64,000 nt of DNA from G041228335 sp964580905 (lineage in GTDB: Bacteria; Pseudomonadota; Alphaproteobacteria; Puniceispirillales; UBA1172): NCBI GenBank assembly GCA_964580905.1, contig CAZOLR010000006.1:11370-75369 (forward strand), given 5' to 3'. Shown here in pieces: positions 46,025 through 54,813 of this stretch. The first letter of the stretch is position 1. The number at the start of each line of letters is the position of its first letter. The position numbers and the translations under genes were made by a program. Below the pieces are notes generated by a model. That model was given only the letters and a program-made list of their open reading frames with translations. It was not told the origin of the DNA and searched no databases.

Positions 46025-47533
46025 TCAGGACTCACTGGGCAGCCGGCGGTACTGGAGCGCTTCAGCCAGATGATCCTGGCCTAGCGTTTCTGCGCCTGCG
46101 AGATCTGCTATCGTCCGCGCGACCCTGAGCACCCGGTGAAACCCGCGTGCGGAAAGACCCTGTTTTTCCGCCGCGTCATGGATCAGCGCCATGGTTTTAT
46201 CTTCAAGGGGAATGATGGTCTCGATCATCTCAGGGGTGAGCTGTGCGTTGGCCAGATTCTCCCCCTGAGCCGGCCGCATCACTGCCATCTTGCGGGCATC
46301 GCTGATCCGGGCCGAGACCGTTGCACTGTCTTCGTTTTCGGAAGGTCGGGTCAGCAGGTGAACCGGGACTTCGGGAACTTCAATCAGCATATCAAAACGA
46401 TCGAGCATCGGGCCCGAAAGACGGGATTGATACTGACGGCCACATAAAGGTGCTCTGGTGCAGGCCCGCTCCGGATCACCGAGATAGCCACAGCGGCAGG
46501 GATTCATCGCCGCAATCAGCTGAAAGCGGGCAGGGTAGGTGATATGGTGATTTGCCCGGCTGACCACCGCCTTACCTGTTTCTATTGTTTGACGCAGTGA
46601 ATCCAGATGTGCCCGTGGCCATTCGGCAAGCTCATCGAGAAACAGCACCCCGCCATGGGCAAGGCTGACCTCACCCGGATTGGCACGTGCACCGCCACCG
46701 ACAAGGGCCGCCACCGAGGCCGAATGATGCGGATCACGAAACGGTCGATTGAGGATCAGATTACCGTCCTCAAGTTTTCCGGCAACCGAATGTATCATCG
46801 TCACCTCCAGCGCTTCGGCCGCAGACAAGGGAGGAAGCAGACCGGGAAGGCGGGCGGCCAGCATCGATTTACCTGCCCCGGGTGGACCGATCATCAAGAG
46901 GTTATGTCCCCCCGCGGCGGCGATTTCAATCGCCCGGCGGGCGGTATATTGCCCTGTCAGATCCCGCATGTCCGGATACGAAACAGGAGGGGCAGCCGTG
47001 CTGGCCTCAGGTGGGGTGAGCACCTGTTCTCCGCGAATGTGATTGACCAGCGCGACAAGAGACGGGGCCGCAATGATTGAAATCGGACCAGCCCAACTGG
47101 CCTCGTTGCCGCAGGATGACGGGCAGATCAACCCCATATGGTGCGTTGCCGCACCAAGAGCGGCCGAGAGAACCCCGCCAACACCGGCGATACTGCCATC
47201 GAGGCCGAGCTCGCCGAGCACGATAAATTCGTCAAGGCTGTCCTGCGGCAGAACACCCATGGCCAACATGAGCCCGAGCGCAATCGGCAAATCGAAATGT
47301 GACCCTTCTTTAAGGAGATCCGCCGGGGCCAGATTTATGGCGATACGTTTCGGCGGCATCGCAAGCCCCATCGAAGACAGGGCCGCCCGGACACGTTCCT
47401 TTGACTCCGCCACGGCCTTATCGCCAAGACCGACGATAGCCATACTCGGCAGACCGTTGGAGAGATGAACCTGCACATCAACAGGTATCGTATCCACTCC
47501 GCGAAAGGCGATGGTGTGTATTTTTGCTTGCAT
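46025..47533 (-). CDS. YifB/ComM family Mg-chelatase-like AAA+ ATPase
   Basis: A 502-residue AAA+ protein; in naturally competent bacteria ComM promotes branch migration during recombination. N-terminal Lon-like domain (about 1-170, with LSNGLPSMAIVGLGDKAV and RIAINLAPADLLKEG), Walker A GPPGAGKS at 216-223, GVLFLDELAEW, and a zinc-type Cys cluster in MNPCRCGYLGDPERACTRAPLCGR (split here as MNPCRCGYLG and ACTRAPLCG). Function in this organism is not known. Confidence 0.93.
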   Translation of the reverse strand: MQAKIHTIAFRGVDTIPVDVQVHLSNGLPSMAIVGLGDKAVAESKERVRAALSSMGLAMPPKRIAINLAPADLLKEGSHFDLPIALGLMLAMGVLPQDSLDEFIVLGELGLDGSIAGVGGVLSAALGAATHHMGLICPSSCGNEASWAGPISIIAAPSLVALVNHIRGEQVLTPPEASTAAPPVSYPDMRDLTGQYTARRAIEIAAAGGHNLLMIGPPGAGKSMLAARLPGLLPPLSAAEALEVTMIHSVAGKLEDGNLILNRPFRDPHHSASVAALVGGGARANPGEVSLAHGGVLFLDELAEWPRAHLDSLRQTIETGKAVVSRANHHITYPARFQLIAAMNPCRCGYLGDPERACTRAPLCGRQYQSRLSGPMLDRFDMLIEVPEVPVHLLTRPSENEDSATVSARISDARKMAVMRPAQGENLANAQLTPEMIETIIPLEDKTMALIHDAAEKQGLSARGFHRVLRVARTIADLAGAETLGQDHLAEALQYRRLPSES

Positions 47534-47636
47534 TATTAATTACTAATATAGGCATAGGTTGTATATCAGTGTTTCAAACTCTATGATCCTATGCAAGAGA
47601 ATTCATGGCTTGTATCGGGAAGGTTTCAGGCGTTGT

Positions 47637-48005
47637 TCAGGAGGACCTGATCATGGCGCCGAGCGGCTGGCCGCCCAGCACATGGCCATGGAGGTGGGGA
47701 ACTTCCTGATTACCGTCAGGCCCGCAATTCACGATAACCCTGTATCCGCTTTGGGCCACCCCTTGTTTTTGAGCCACCCTGGCAAGGGCACGGACCCATC
47801 CGGCCAGCTCTTCGTCGCTGGCCCGGGCGGCAAAATCGCTCAGGTCAACATAGGCCCCTTTTGGTATCACCAAGGTATGGACCCGGGCTCGGGGCTGAAT
47901 ATCATCAAAAGCATAGGTGGTTTCATCCTCGTCAACAGTTTGCGAGGGGATTGTGCCTTCGAGAATTTTGGCAAAGACGTTTCCGGTATCGTAGGTTTTG
48001 GACAT
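47637..48005 (-). CDS. HIT-domain (histidine triad) protein
   Basis: A 122-residue Hint-like nucleotide hydrolase. The catalytic triad motif is VPHLHGHVLGGQ near the C-terminus, and NVFAKILEGTIPSQTV is the family N-terminal motif. It probably hydrolyses adenosine 5'-phosphoramidate-type substrates in the cytoplasm. It lies 83 bases after hisE and ends the histidine gene cluster, an arrangement common in Alphaproteobacteria. Confidence 0.9.
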   Translation of the reverse strand: MSKTYDTGNVFAKILEGTIPSQTVDEDETTYAFDDIQPRARVHTLVIPKGAYVDLSDFAARASDEELAGWVRALARVAQKQGVAQSGYRVIVNCGPDGNQEVPHLHGHVLGGQPLGAMIRSS

Positions 48006-48088
48006 GACATGCTCCTTTCAGGAATACCTTTGGGCCGGGAATATCCGTGGGCAGAACCGAAGAGGCCTGTCCTGCGGCGGATGCGGGA

Positions 48089-48397
48089 TCAACGGCCAGC
48101 CTTTTCGGCGAGCCCGGACTGCTTTTGGCGCTCTTCGAGCTCCTGCCAGACATCTTCAGGCCTGACCCCGGCGGCGGCAAGGACGACCATGAGGTGATAG
48201 ATCAGATCCGCCGCCTCATTTTTGAGGGCATCAGGATTGCCGCGAATCGCTTCAATAATGGTTTCCGTGGCCTCTTCGCCCAGTTTACGGGCAGGCAGGG
48301 CCGGGGCATCCGCGAGAAGGCGCGCGGTCCAGCTTTCCGCCGGATCAGCAGTCTTGCGGTCTTCGATGGTGGCGTAAAGACGATCAAGAATGTGCAT
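48089..48397 (-). CDS. hisE: Phosphoribosyl-ATP pyrophosphatase
   Basis: Second step of histidine biosynthesis. The 102-residue protein has RKLGEEATETIIEAI and AADLIYHLMVVLAAAG, the conserved acidic NTP-pyrophosphatase helices. hisI, the cyclohydrolase, is not fused to it. It lies 3 bases after hisF. Confidence 0.95.
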   Translation of the reverse strand: MHILDRLYATIEDRKTADPAESWTARLLADAPALPARKLGEEATETIIEAIRGNPDALKNEAADLIYHLMVVLAAAGVRPEDVWQELEERQKQSGLAEKAGR

Positions 48398-48400
48398 GGT

Positions 48401-49186
48401 TCAGCCCCCGGCTTTCCGGATCCGGTCGTTGCGTCGGACCGCAATCCCCCTATCCTGCATGACTGTCTTGACGGCATCAACCGTCAGAAGTCCGAAATGA
48501 AAGATCGATGCCGCGAGCACCGCCGAAGCATGACCTTCAATGACCGCATCCGCCATGTGATCGGCATGCCCGGCCCCGCCGGATGCGATCACCGGCACCG
48601 GCACGGCATCGGATACCGCCCGCAACAATTCAATATCATAGCCTTCCCTGGTGCCGTCGGCATCCATTGAGGTCAGCAGGATTTCTCCGGCTCCCCGCTT
48701 GCAGCCTTCCCGGGCCCAGTCGACAGCATCAATCCCCGTCGGCTTGCGCCCGCCATGGGTGAAAACCTCAAACCCGCCATCTGTATTACGGCGGGCATCG
48801 ATGGCAAGAACGACGCACTGGCTGCCAAAACGTGAGGCCGCACGGCCAAGCAGATCAGGGTCAGCCACCGCCGACGAATTCACCGAAACCTTGTCTGCCC
48901 CGGCGAGAAGCATCCGGCGAAAATCATCGACCGAACGAACACCTCCGCCAACGGTCAGCGGCATGAAACATTCCGCCGCTGTCCGCCGCACCACATCGAC
49001 GATGGTCTCACGTCCTTCATGGCTGGCGGTGATATCGAGAAAACACAGCTCATCCGCGCCCGCGTCGTTATACACCCGCGCCTGTTCCACCGGGTCACCC
49101 GCATCAATAAGGTCAACAAAGTTGATGCCCTTGACGACACGCCCGCCGTCAACATCAAGACAGGGAATGATACGTGTCGCCAGCAT
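48401..49186 (-). CDS. hisF: Imidazole glycerol phosphate synthase, cyclase subunit HisF
   Basis: With HisH it forms imidazole glycerol phosphate and AICAR from PRFAR and glutamine-derived ammonia. The 261-residue beta/alpha barrel has LATRIIPCLDVDGGRVVKG and GAGEILLTSMDADGT. The ATG at 49186 shares its A with the hisA stop codon (TGATG). It is followed by hisE. Confidence 0.97.
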   Translation of the reverse strand: MLATRIIPCLDVDGGRVVKGINFVDLIDAGDPVEQARVYNDAGADELCFLDITASHEGRETIVDVVRRTAAECFMPLTVGGGVRSVDDFRRMLLAGADKVSVNSSAVADPDLLGRAASRFGSQCVVLAIDARRNTDGGFEVFTHGGRKPTGIDAVDWAREGCKRGAGEILLTSMDADGTREGYDIELLRAVSDAVPVPVIASGGAGHADHMADAVIEGHASAVLAASIFHFGLLTVDAVKTVMQDRGIAVRRNDRIRKAGG

Positions 49187-49908
49187 CACGCCGCCTCCAG
49201 AAGAGCCAGCGCCTCGCGCAGATCAAGCCGACCGTCATAGATGGCTCTCCCTGTGATCACGCCTTCGATGCCGCTTTTATCCCGGACGAGACGTTCGATA
49301 TCCGTGATCGACGCCACCCCGCCCGACGCGATGACAGGAATTTCCGTCTCGCGTGCCAGCGCCGCTGTGGCCTCAAGATTAACGCCCTTAAGTGCGCCAT
49401 CGCGGCCGATATCCGTAAAAATGACCGCCGCCACGCCGCAATCCTCAAACCGGCGGACAAGTTCGGCAACCGGAATATCAGATGTCTCCACCCAGCCTTC
49501 GGCGGCAATCATCCCGTCCCGTGCATCCGCCCCGACGGCGACCGCCCCCGGAAAAGCCCGCGCGGCCTGCCGGACAAGATCAGGGTTTTTCAGCGCCGCG
49601 GTACCAAGAATCACCCGGGCAACACCATCTTCAAGCCAGGATTCTATGGCCTTCATATCGCGGATGCCGCCACCCAGCTGAACCGGCAATCCGGTTTCAA
49701 GGATAGCACGCACCGCTTCGCGGTTAACCGAAGCGCCGGCAACCGCGCCGTTAAGATCAACAACATGTATCCATCTGCATCCTGCCTCGGCAAACTGACG
49801 GGCCTGATCTCCGGGATCAGGGTTATAGGATGTCACCGCATCCATATCACCGTAAAGAAGACGAACGCAGGCCCCGTCCTTGATATCTATCGCGGGATAG
49901 AGATTCAT
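49186..49908 (-). CDS. hisA: ProFAR isomerase HisA
   Basis: Isomerises ProFAR to PRFAR. The 240-residue beta/alpha barrel begins MNLYPAIDIKDGACVRL, the family start, with Asp9 as a catalytic residue and VQLGGGIRDMKAIE in the middle. Its start overlaps the upstream acetyltransferase by 4 bases and its stop is joined to hisF. Confidence 0.97.
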   Translation of the reverse strand: MNLYPAIDIKDGACVRLLYGDMDAVTSYNPDPGDQARQFAEAGCRWIHVVDLNGAVAGASVNREAVRAILETGLPVQLGGGIRDMKAIESWLEDGVARVILGTAALKNPDLVRQAARAFPGAVAVGADARDGMIAAEGWVETSDIPVAELVRRFEDCGVAAVIFTDIGRDGALKGVNLEATAALARETEIPVIASGGVASITDIERLVRDKSGIEGVITGRAIYDGRLDLREALALLEAA

Positions 49909-50447
49909 GAAATTTCCTTATAGTAATAATATCCCGGTATGAACTCGTCGCCTACCAGCGCGTATTTCGGGTTGGTGCCGAATTTCACGTAGCCGGCGGC
50001 CTCATAGCGCCGGATGGCACTGTCCTGGGTCGCCCTGACATCAAGATTGATCATGCGGAAACCTTCCGAACGCGAAAAAGCTTCCGCCTCATCAAGCATC
50101 ATCGGCGCAAGACCATGGCCACGTGCCCAGGGCGCCACAAAAAAGGTGGTAAGGTGGCACATGAACCGCTGGGCTTCGTTATTCCGCGGCGGCCGGACGA
50201 TCTGGCAACTCGACGCCACCACCCCGTCAATTCGCCCGAGAATAAGCACTCTTTCCGGGATCAGAAGCACGCCTTTCCAGTAATCTTCAAGCCGTTTGCG
50301 GCCCGGAGAGCTGAGCCAGCCAAAACCACCACCATCTTCGATCGCAGCTTCGGTGGCATCGCAAAGTTCATGCAGATCCCCGTTCGCGATACTGGTGATT
50401 GTCTCCACGTTCTTAATCGGCATCCGTGCTTGGGGTGTGTTTGCCAT
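49905..50447 (-). CDS. GNAT-family acetyltransferase inside the his operon
   Basis: A 180-residue GNAT protein of unknown substrate. The acetyl-CoA loop lies in TTFFVAPWARGHGLAPMML, with RATQDSAIRRYEAAGYVKFG at the C-terminal end of the domain. It overlaps hisA by 4 bases and follows hisH by 10 bases, so it is translated with the histidine enzymes. No link of the family to histidine synthesis is known to me. Confidence 0.87.
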   Translation of the reverse strand: MANTPQARMPIKNVETITSIANGDLHELCDATEAAIEDGGGFGWLSSPGRKRLEDYWKGVLLIPERVLILGRIDGVVASSCQIVRPPRNNEAQRFMCHLTTFFVAPWARGHGLAPMMLDEAEAFSRSEGFRMINLDVRATQDSAIRRYEAAGYVKFGTNPKYALVGDEFIPGYYYYKEIS

Positions 50448-50457
50448 GGTGTTTACC

Positions 50458-51105
50458 TCAGGGTTTCCATTTGAGCCAGTTGGTCATGATCCTTTGGCCG
50501 GTATTCTGACTTTTTTCAGGATGGAATTGCAGGCCGATCATATTGTCACGTCCAATTGCGGCAACAACAGGGCCGCCGTAATCGGTTTCGGCCAGAATGA
50601 CATCGGCACTGCCCTGAAACGCGTAACTGTGCAGAAAATAAACTGCCATGCCATCATCACATCCGGCAAAGACCGGATGCTCCTGCCGAAAGGTCAGGCT
50701 GTTCCACCCCATATGGGGTATCTTGCGCGGCAACTCTCCATCCGGAGAGGGCGTAAGGGCGCTGACCTCACCACCCATCCATCCTAAACCGGGGGTGTCG
50801 CCATCTTCAAGACCGCGGCTAGCCATCAGCTGCATACCAACACAGATCCCGAGGAACGGGCATCCGTCCTCACGCACCCGGCGCTCAAGGGTCTCCGGCA
50901 TATCAGGAAGCGACCTCATGCCGGCGGCACAATCGGCAAAGGCCCCGACACCGGGCAGAACCACGTAATCCGCCCGGGCAACCTCAGCCGCATTATCTGT
51001 CAGTACAGCTTCATGGCTGAGTCCGGCTTCCCGGACCGCCGCCCGAATAGCCTGCATCACCGACTGCAGATTGCCGGAGCCATAATCCACCACCGCAACA
51101 CGCAT
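50458..51105 (-). CDS. hisH: Imidazole glycerol phosphate synthase, glutaminase subunit HisH
   Basis: Supplies ammonia from glutamine to HisF. The 215-residue class I amidotransferase starts MRVAVVDYGSGNLQSV and has the nucleophile Cys in FLGICVGMQLM and the His/Glu pair in GLQFHPEKS. The ATG at 51105 is chosen over an extended frame to 51183 that would overlap hisB. It follows hisB by 4 bases. Confidence 0.96.
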   Translation of the reverse strand: MRVAVVDYGSGNLQSVMQAIRAAVREAGLSHEAVLTDNAAEVARADYVVLPGVGAFADCAAGMRSLPDMPETLERRVREDGCPFLGICVGMQLMASRGLEDGDTPGLGWMGGEVSALTPSPDGELPRKIPHMGWNSLTFRQEHPVFAGCDDGMAVYFLHSYAFQGSADVILAETDYGGPVVAAIGRDNMIGLQFHPEKSQNTGQRIMTNWLKWKP

Positions 51106-51109
51106 GGGA

Positions 51110-51724
51110 TCAGAGACTCCCTCCCAGAACACCTTTGGTGGAAGGAACACGTCCCTCCTCCCGCGGATCCACCGTTGTTGCATGGCGCAACGCCCTTGCC
51201 AGCGCCTTGAAACAGCTCTCGATCATATGGTGGCTGTTAAAGCCATAGAGTGTTTCCACATGAAGCGTGATCCCAGCCGCCTGGGCAAAGGCCTGAAAAA
51301 ACTCACGAAAGACTTCCGTGTCCATCGATCCGAGTTTCGGGGATGTCAGCTCAACTCTCCAGACAAGCCATGGGCGGCCTGAAACATCAACAGCAACCCG
51401 GCTTAACGCCTCATCCATGGGCAGATAACAATGGCCATAACGCTTGATGCCGCTACGGGCACCGACCGCCTCGGCGAAAGCCGCACCAAGAGCCCAGCCG
51501 CAATCTTCTACCGTATGGTGCGTATCTATATGCAGATCACCTTCGGCCTTCAGCCTGATATCCATCAGGCTGTGGCGGGCCAGTTGCTCCAGCATATGAT
51601 CAAAGAACCCGATCCCGGTGCTGATATCAGCCGTTCCGGTACCGTCGATGGTGATCGCGGCCTCGATCTTCGTTTCCTTGGTGGTGCGGCTTACAGCACC
51701 TTGTCGCGTTATATCCTTTGTCAT
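51110..51724 (-). CDS. hisB: Imidazoleglycerol-phosphate dehydratase
   Basis: Dehydrates imidazole glycerol phosphate. The 204-residue monofunctional enzyme has TGIGFFDHMLEQLARHS and DTHHTVEDCGWALG, plus the second metal set in GFNSHHMIES. GGGAG precedes the ATG at 51724. It is the first gene of the hisB-hisH-GNAT-hisA-hisF-hisE unit. The hslUV genes often next to hisB in relatives are absent. Confidence 0.97.
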   Translation of the reverse strand: MTKDITRQGAVSRTTKETKIEAAITIDGTGTADISTGIGFFDHMLEQLARHSLMDIRLKAEGDLHIDTHHTVEDCGWALGAAFAEAVGARSGIKRYGHCYLPMDEALSRVAVDVSGRPWLVWRVELTSPKLGSMDTEVFREFFQAFAQAAGITLHVETLYGFNSHHMIESCFKALARALRHATTVDPREEGRVPSTKGVLGGSL

Positions 51725-51812
51725 GATGACTCCCGTTTGAAGGGGGAATTACGCCCCTACCTAGCAAGATGCGGAATATATTGCCAGTTTTTTTGACCTC
51801 ACCTGATCGCCA

Positions 51813-52178
51813 TCAGAGTTTTTTCTGTCGGTCTTCGAGCCATTCGGCCATAAGTCTTGCTTCATCATCATCAATGCGCGGCAGGATTTCCGCCATCAGA
51901 TTAGCCGCACGTGTGGCTTCCGGACCTGATTGGGATGTGTCGATCACCACCCGGACCCGGGATTGCCGTGCCATTTCTTTCAGCGCTTCGGCCTCATCCC
52001 AGATCAGGCCGAAAACAACACAGATCTGATCCACGAGCACCGCGGAGGGCTGACCTTTATGACCGTTTTCCAGCTGAGAGATATAGGCCGGCGTGACACC
52101 AAGGGTACGTGCAAGCACCGCAAGGGTAAGCCCTTTTTCGCCCCGAAGTTGCCTGAGCCTGATCCCGAAAGGTGTCAT
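51813..52178 (-). CDS. XRE-type helix-turn-helix regulator
   Basis: A 121-residue DNA-binding protein. The HTH (about 8-60; RQLRGEKGLTLAVLARTLGVTPAYISQLENG) is of the Cro/C1 type, shown here by LAVLARTLGVTPAYISQLE; the C-terminal half is helical and uncharacterised. It overlaps smr by 4 bases. The smr-xre pair is a conserved origin-side arrangement in Alphaproteobacteria; its regulon is unknown. Confidence 0.85.
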   Translation of the reverse strand: MTPFGIRLRQLRGEKGLTLAVLARTLGVTPAYISQLENGHKGQPSAVLVDQICVVFGLIWDEAEALKEMARQSRVRVVIDTSQSGPEATRAANLMAEILPRIDDDEARLMAEWLEDRQKKL

Positions 52179-52729
52179 GATCGCCTCAGATTGACATAAA
52201 AGGCACCTGAGCCCCCGTCTTTAGGCTGCGCCTGGCAATAGGCAATAACCAGCATATTGAGAGGAGGAGAGGTGATCCATCCGGGAAATTCCCGCCGGAT
52301 GACACCGCCTCCTGCCGTGCCTTTTCCCGTAATAACCAGCACATGGCGATGCCCGTCACCTGCCGCGTCATTCAGAAACCTTACGAGCCTGAGATGGGCC
52401 TGATCCCTGCTCAACCCGTGCAGATCAAGCCTTGACGTATATCCCGCCTGACCAGATTTGATCGCCCGGGCCGAAGACCGGGAAATACCGCCAAACCCCG
52501 CTGTATCGAGATCAGCCGGTCTGATTTCCGGCGTCACGGCAGGGCGTTGGGTTTTTGTCGGTCCTGCGGTGCTGCCCCGGGCGGGTTTTCTTTTCTTTTT
52601 TCCGGGAACTTCCGGCGCAGCCTTGGGCGGTTGTTGCGGCAACATAACCCGACGCCGCAGGATCGGTGTTACGCTGGCCGTAACCCTGCTCCACAGAGAC
52701 GCATCATCATCTAGCGGTTTTTTCGCCAT
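52175..52729 (-). CDS. Smr domain protein
   Basis: A 184-residue protein with a basic, Pro/Lys-rich N-terminal half and a C-terminal Smr domain (about 105-184) carrying RLDLHGLSRDQAHLRL and VLVITGKG. Stand-alone Smr domains are thought to be nucleases or RNA-binding modules; the role here is unknown. It overlaps lutC by 19 bases and xre by 4. Confidence 0.88.
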   Translation of the reverse strand: MAKKPLDDDASLWSRVTASVTPILRRRVMLPQQPPKAAPEVPGKKKRKPARGSTAGPTKTQRPAVTPEIRPADLDTAGFGGISRSSARAIKSGQAGYTSRLDLHGLSRDQAHLRLVRFLNDAAGDGHRHVLVITGKGTAGGGVIRREFPGWITSPPLNMLVIAYCQAQPKDGGSGAFYVNLRRS

Positions 52730-53379
52730 GGCGACGCCTCATCGATCAGGAGAAGGTGAAGCCGCCTCGGTCCATGAGCGCCCAGCACCATGGTTGCCTC
52801 GACATCGGCGGTGCGGGACGGGCCGGTGATATAATTGACGGCACGGGGCATTTGTCCGGTTTTGTCCTTATAGGCTCTGAGCTGATCCCAACAACCTTCC
52901 ATGCCCGCCGAAATATCCTTTTTGCTGAGAACGATAATCTCCACATCAGGAACAAAATTAAGGGTGGTGGGTGTCTGCTCACCGGAAATCATCATCACCG
53001 TTCCGGTTTCCGCCGCCGCGCCATAAGCCATGCTGACCCCGACCATATCGGCGGTCGTCGCCGCCCCGGTTCGTGTCGTGACCGATTTGGTGTCCTGCCA
53101 GTCAAGATGCTCCAGTATCGGCGCAATCACCACTTCCTGCGGCAGATTCTGCCGGCGCAGCCATTTTGTCAGGTACCGGGGCAGATCATCAAGCGAGGAA
53201 AGCGTATCAACCGTGGCGTATTGCTGCGATGCCTGCTCAACGAAACGGTCGATTTTCTTCTTGCCGGATAAGGACCCCATCTTCGGAGGGGTTGCCCTGC
53301 CCGGGTGCGGTGCCTTGATGCGTCCTTCACCCGCTTTGCGAAGCCGGTCAAAGATAAGCGTGCGATCGCTGGCCGCCAT
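52711..53379 (-). CDS. lutC: LutC/YkgG family L-lactate utilisation protein
   Basis: LutC is the third subunit of the LutABC iron-sulfur L-lactate oxidation complex. The 222-residue protein has the LUD domain with GAAAETGTVMMISGEQTP and ITGPSRTADVEATMVLGAHGP. Its ATG shares a base with the lutB stop (TGATG). It overlaps the downstream smr gene. No lactate permease or GntR regulator is next to the operon. Confidence 0.9.
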   Translation of the reverse strand: MAASDRTLIFDRLRKAGEGRIKAPHPGRATPPKMGSLSGKKKIDRFVEQASQQYATVDTLSSLDDLPRYLTKWLRRQNLPQEVVIAPILEHLDWQDTKSVTTRTGAATTADMVGVSMAYGAAAETGTVMMISGEQTPTTLNFVPDVEIIVLSKKDISAGMEGCWDQLRAYKDKTGQMPRAVNYITGPSRTADVEATMVLGAHGPRRLHLLLIDEASPWRKNR

Positions 53380-54803
53380 CAGTTGTTCTCCTTCCTTGAC
53401 GCATCATACCGGGCGAAAAATCCACCACCTTCCGGCGCCGGAAGATCACGCATCTTCGTCCAGCCTCCGGTCAGCGGAAGCCAGCGAAAAACACCTTTCC
53501 GGCCGGCAAGACCGGCCAGTATTTTTGTCATGGCTCCGGTCACGAAACGATAAAGAGCAGGACGTGATGCCAGCGACGACCAGAGAAAGAGCAAGATGCG
53601 CTGGCGCCAGGATGTCATTTTCATTTCTGTCTGTTTGACCCGCAGGTTGCGCATCAGTTTGGGGAGGGGAATCCGCATCGGGCAGACTTCCTGACATTTG
53701 CCGCAGAAACTCGACGCATTCGGAAGATCCTTGGCTTTATCCAATCCGGTCAGGGAAGGTGTCAGAACCTTCCCCATCGGCCCGGAATACACCCATCCAT
53801 AGGCATGGCCGCCAATCGACGCATAGACCGGGCAATGGTTAAGACAGGCGGAACACCGGATGCATCGGAGCATTTCACGCTCGCTGCCCCCCAGCATGGC
53901 GCTCCGGCCGTTATCCACCAGCACAACATGAAAGGCATCCGGCCCGTCAAGATCACCGGCACGCCGGGGGCCGCTTGAAAGCGTGGTGTAGACGCTCATA
54001 TCCTGGCCCGTGGCCGACCTCGCCAGAAGACGCAGAAAAACCCCCGCATCATCCATGGTGGGAATGATCTTTTCAAGAGACGCCACCACGATATGAACCT
54101 TGGCAAGTGTCTGCGTCAGGTCACCGTTGCCCTCGTTGGTGACAATGATGGTTGATCCCGTTTCCGCTATCATGAAATTTGCGCCGGTAATGCCGGCATC
54201 GGCGGCACCGTATTTTTCCCGCAGCTCCTGCCTTGCTTCTTCGGTCAGGCTTTCAGCAGTATCCATGGCACGATCCGCATCAAGATGGGCATGGGATTTG
54301 CGAAAGGTGTCCGCAATCTGTTCACGCTGAAGATGCGTCGCCGGGGCAATAATATGCGAAGGGTGCTCGCCGCGCAGCTGGATGATGTATTCGCCAAGGT
54401 CTGTTTCCAGCGGCAGTATCCCGTGGCTGTCCAGAAAAGCATTGAGCCCCAGCTCTTCGGTGACCATGGATTTTCCCTTGGTGACCGTCCGGACGTTATG
54501 CTGGCGGCATAAATCAAGAATGGTCTGCCTGGCGCTGGCTTCATCGGCACACCAGTGAACATGCCCGCCATTGGCGATAACATTATCTTCAAACCGGGCA
54601 AGGTAGGTATCCATGTGATCAAGCGTATGCATCTTGATGGCAATACCGTGGTCACGAAGCTGGTCGAACTCAGGCAGGCCGGCAACCGCCGAGGCACGCT
54701 TTGGCCGCAGCGCCGAAGTCAGTTTGCTCATGGCGCCTTTCAGCTCATCATCCCGGATGGCGGCGGCAACGCTCTCCCTGAAACGTTCGCTGGTTGTTTC
54801 CAT
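53379..54803 (-). CDS. lutB: LutB/YkgF family iron-sulfur L-lactate utilisation protein
   Basis: The 474-residue electron-transfer subunit has a LUD domain (about 60-290; MIAETGSTIIVTNEGN) followed by two ferredoxin-type clusters, CIRCSACLNHCPVY and CGKCQEVCPMRIP, and a C-terminal DUF3390-like tail. The ATG at 54803 has GGAG seven bases upstream and is preferred over 54857. It lies 10 bases after lutA. Confidence 0.92.
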   Translation of the reverse strand: METTSERFRESVAAAIRDDELKGAMSKLTSALRPKRASAVAGLPEFDQLRDHGIAIKMHTLDHMDTYLARFEDNVIANGGHVHWCADEASARQTILDLCRQHNVRTVTKGKSMVTEELGLNAFLDSHGILPLETDLGEYIIQLRGEHPSHIIAPATHLQREQIADTFRKSHAHLDADRAMDTAESLTEEARQELREKYGAADAGITGANFMIAETGSTIIVTNEGNGDLTQTLAKVHIVVASLEKIIPTMDDAGVFLRLLARSATGQDMSVYTTLSSGPRRAGDLDGPDAFHVVLVDNGRSAMLGGSEREMLRCIRCSACLNHCPVYASIGGHAYGWVYSGPMGKVLTPSLTGLDKAKDLPNASSFCGKCQEVCPMRIPLPKLMRNLRVKQTEMKMTSWRQRILLFLWSSLASRPALYRFVTGAMTKILAGLAGRKGVFRWLPLTGGWTKMRDLPAPEGGGFFARYDASRKENN

Positions 54804-54813
54804 GACCAAGCTC

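Noticed and set aside
51725..51812. Histidine attenuator or promoter upstream of hisB
   Set aside because: No run of His codons or terminator; a TATATT exists but has no fitting -35 box.
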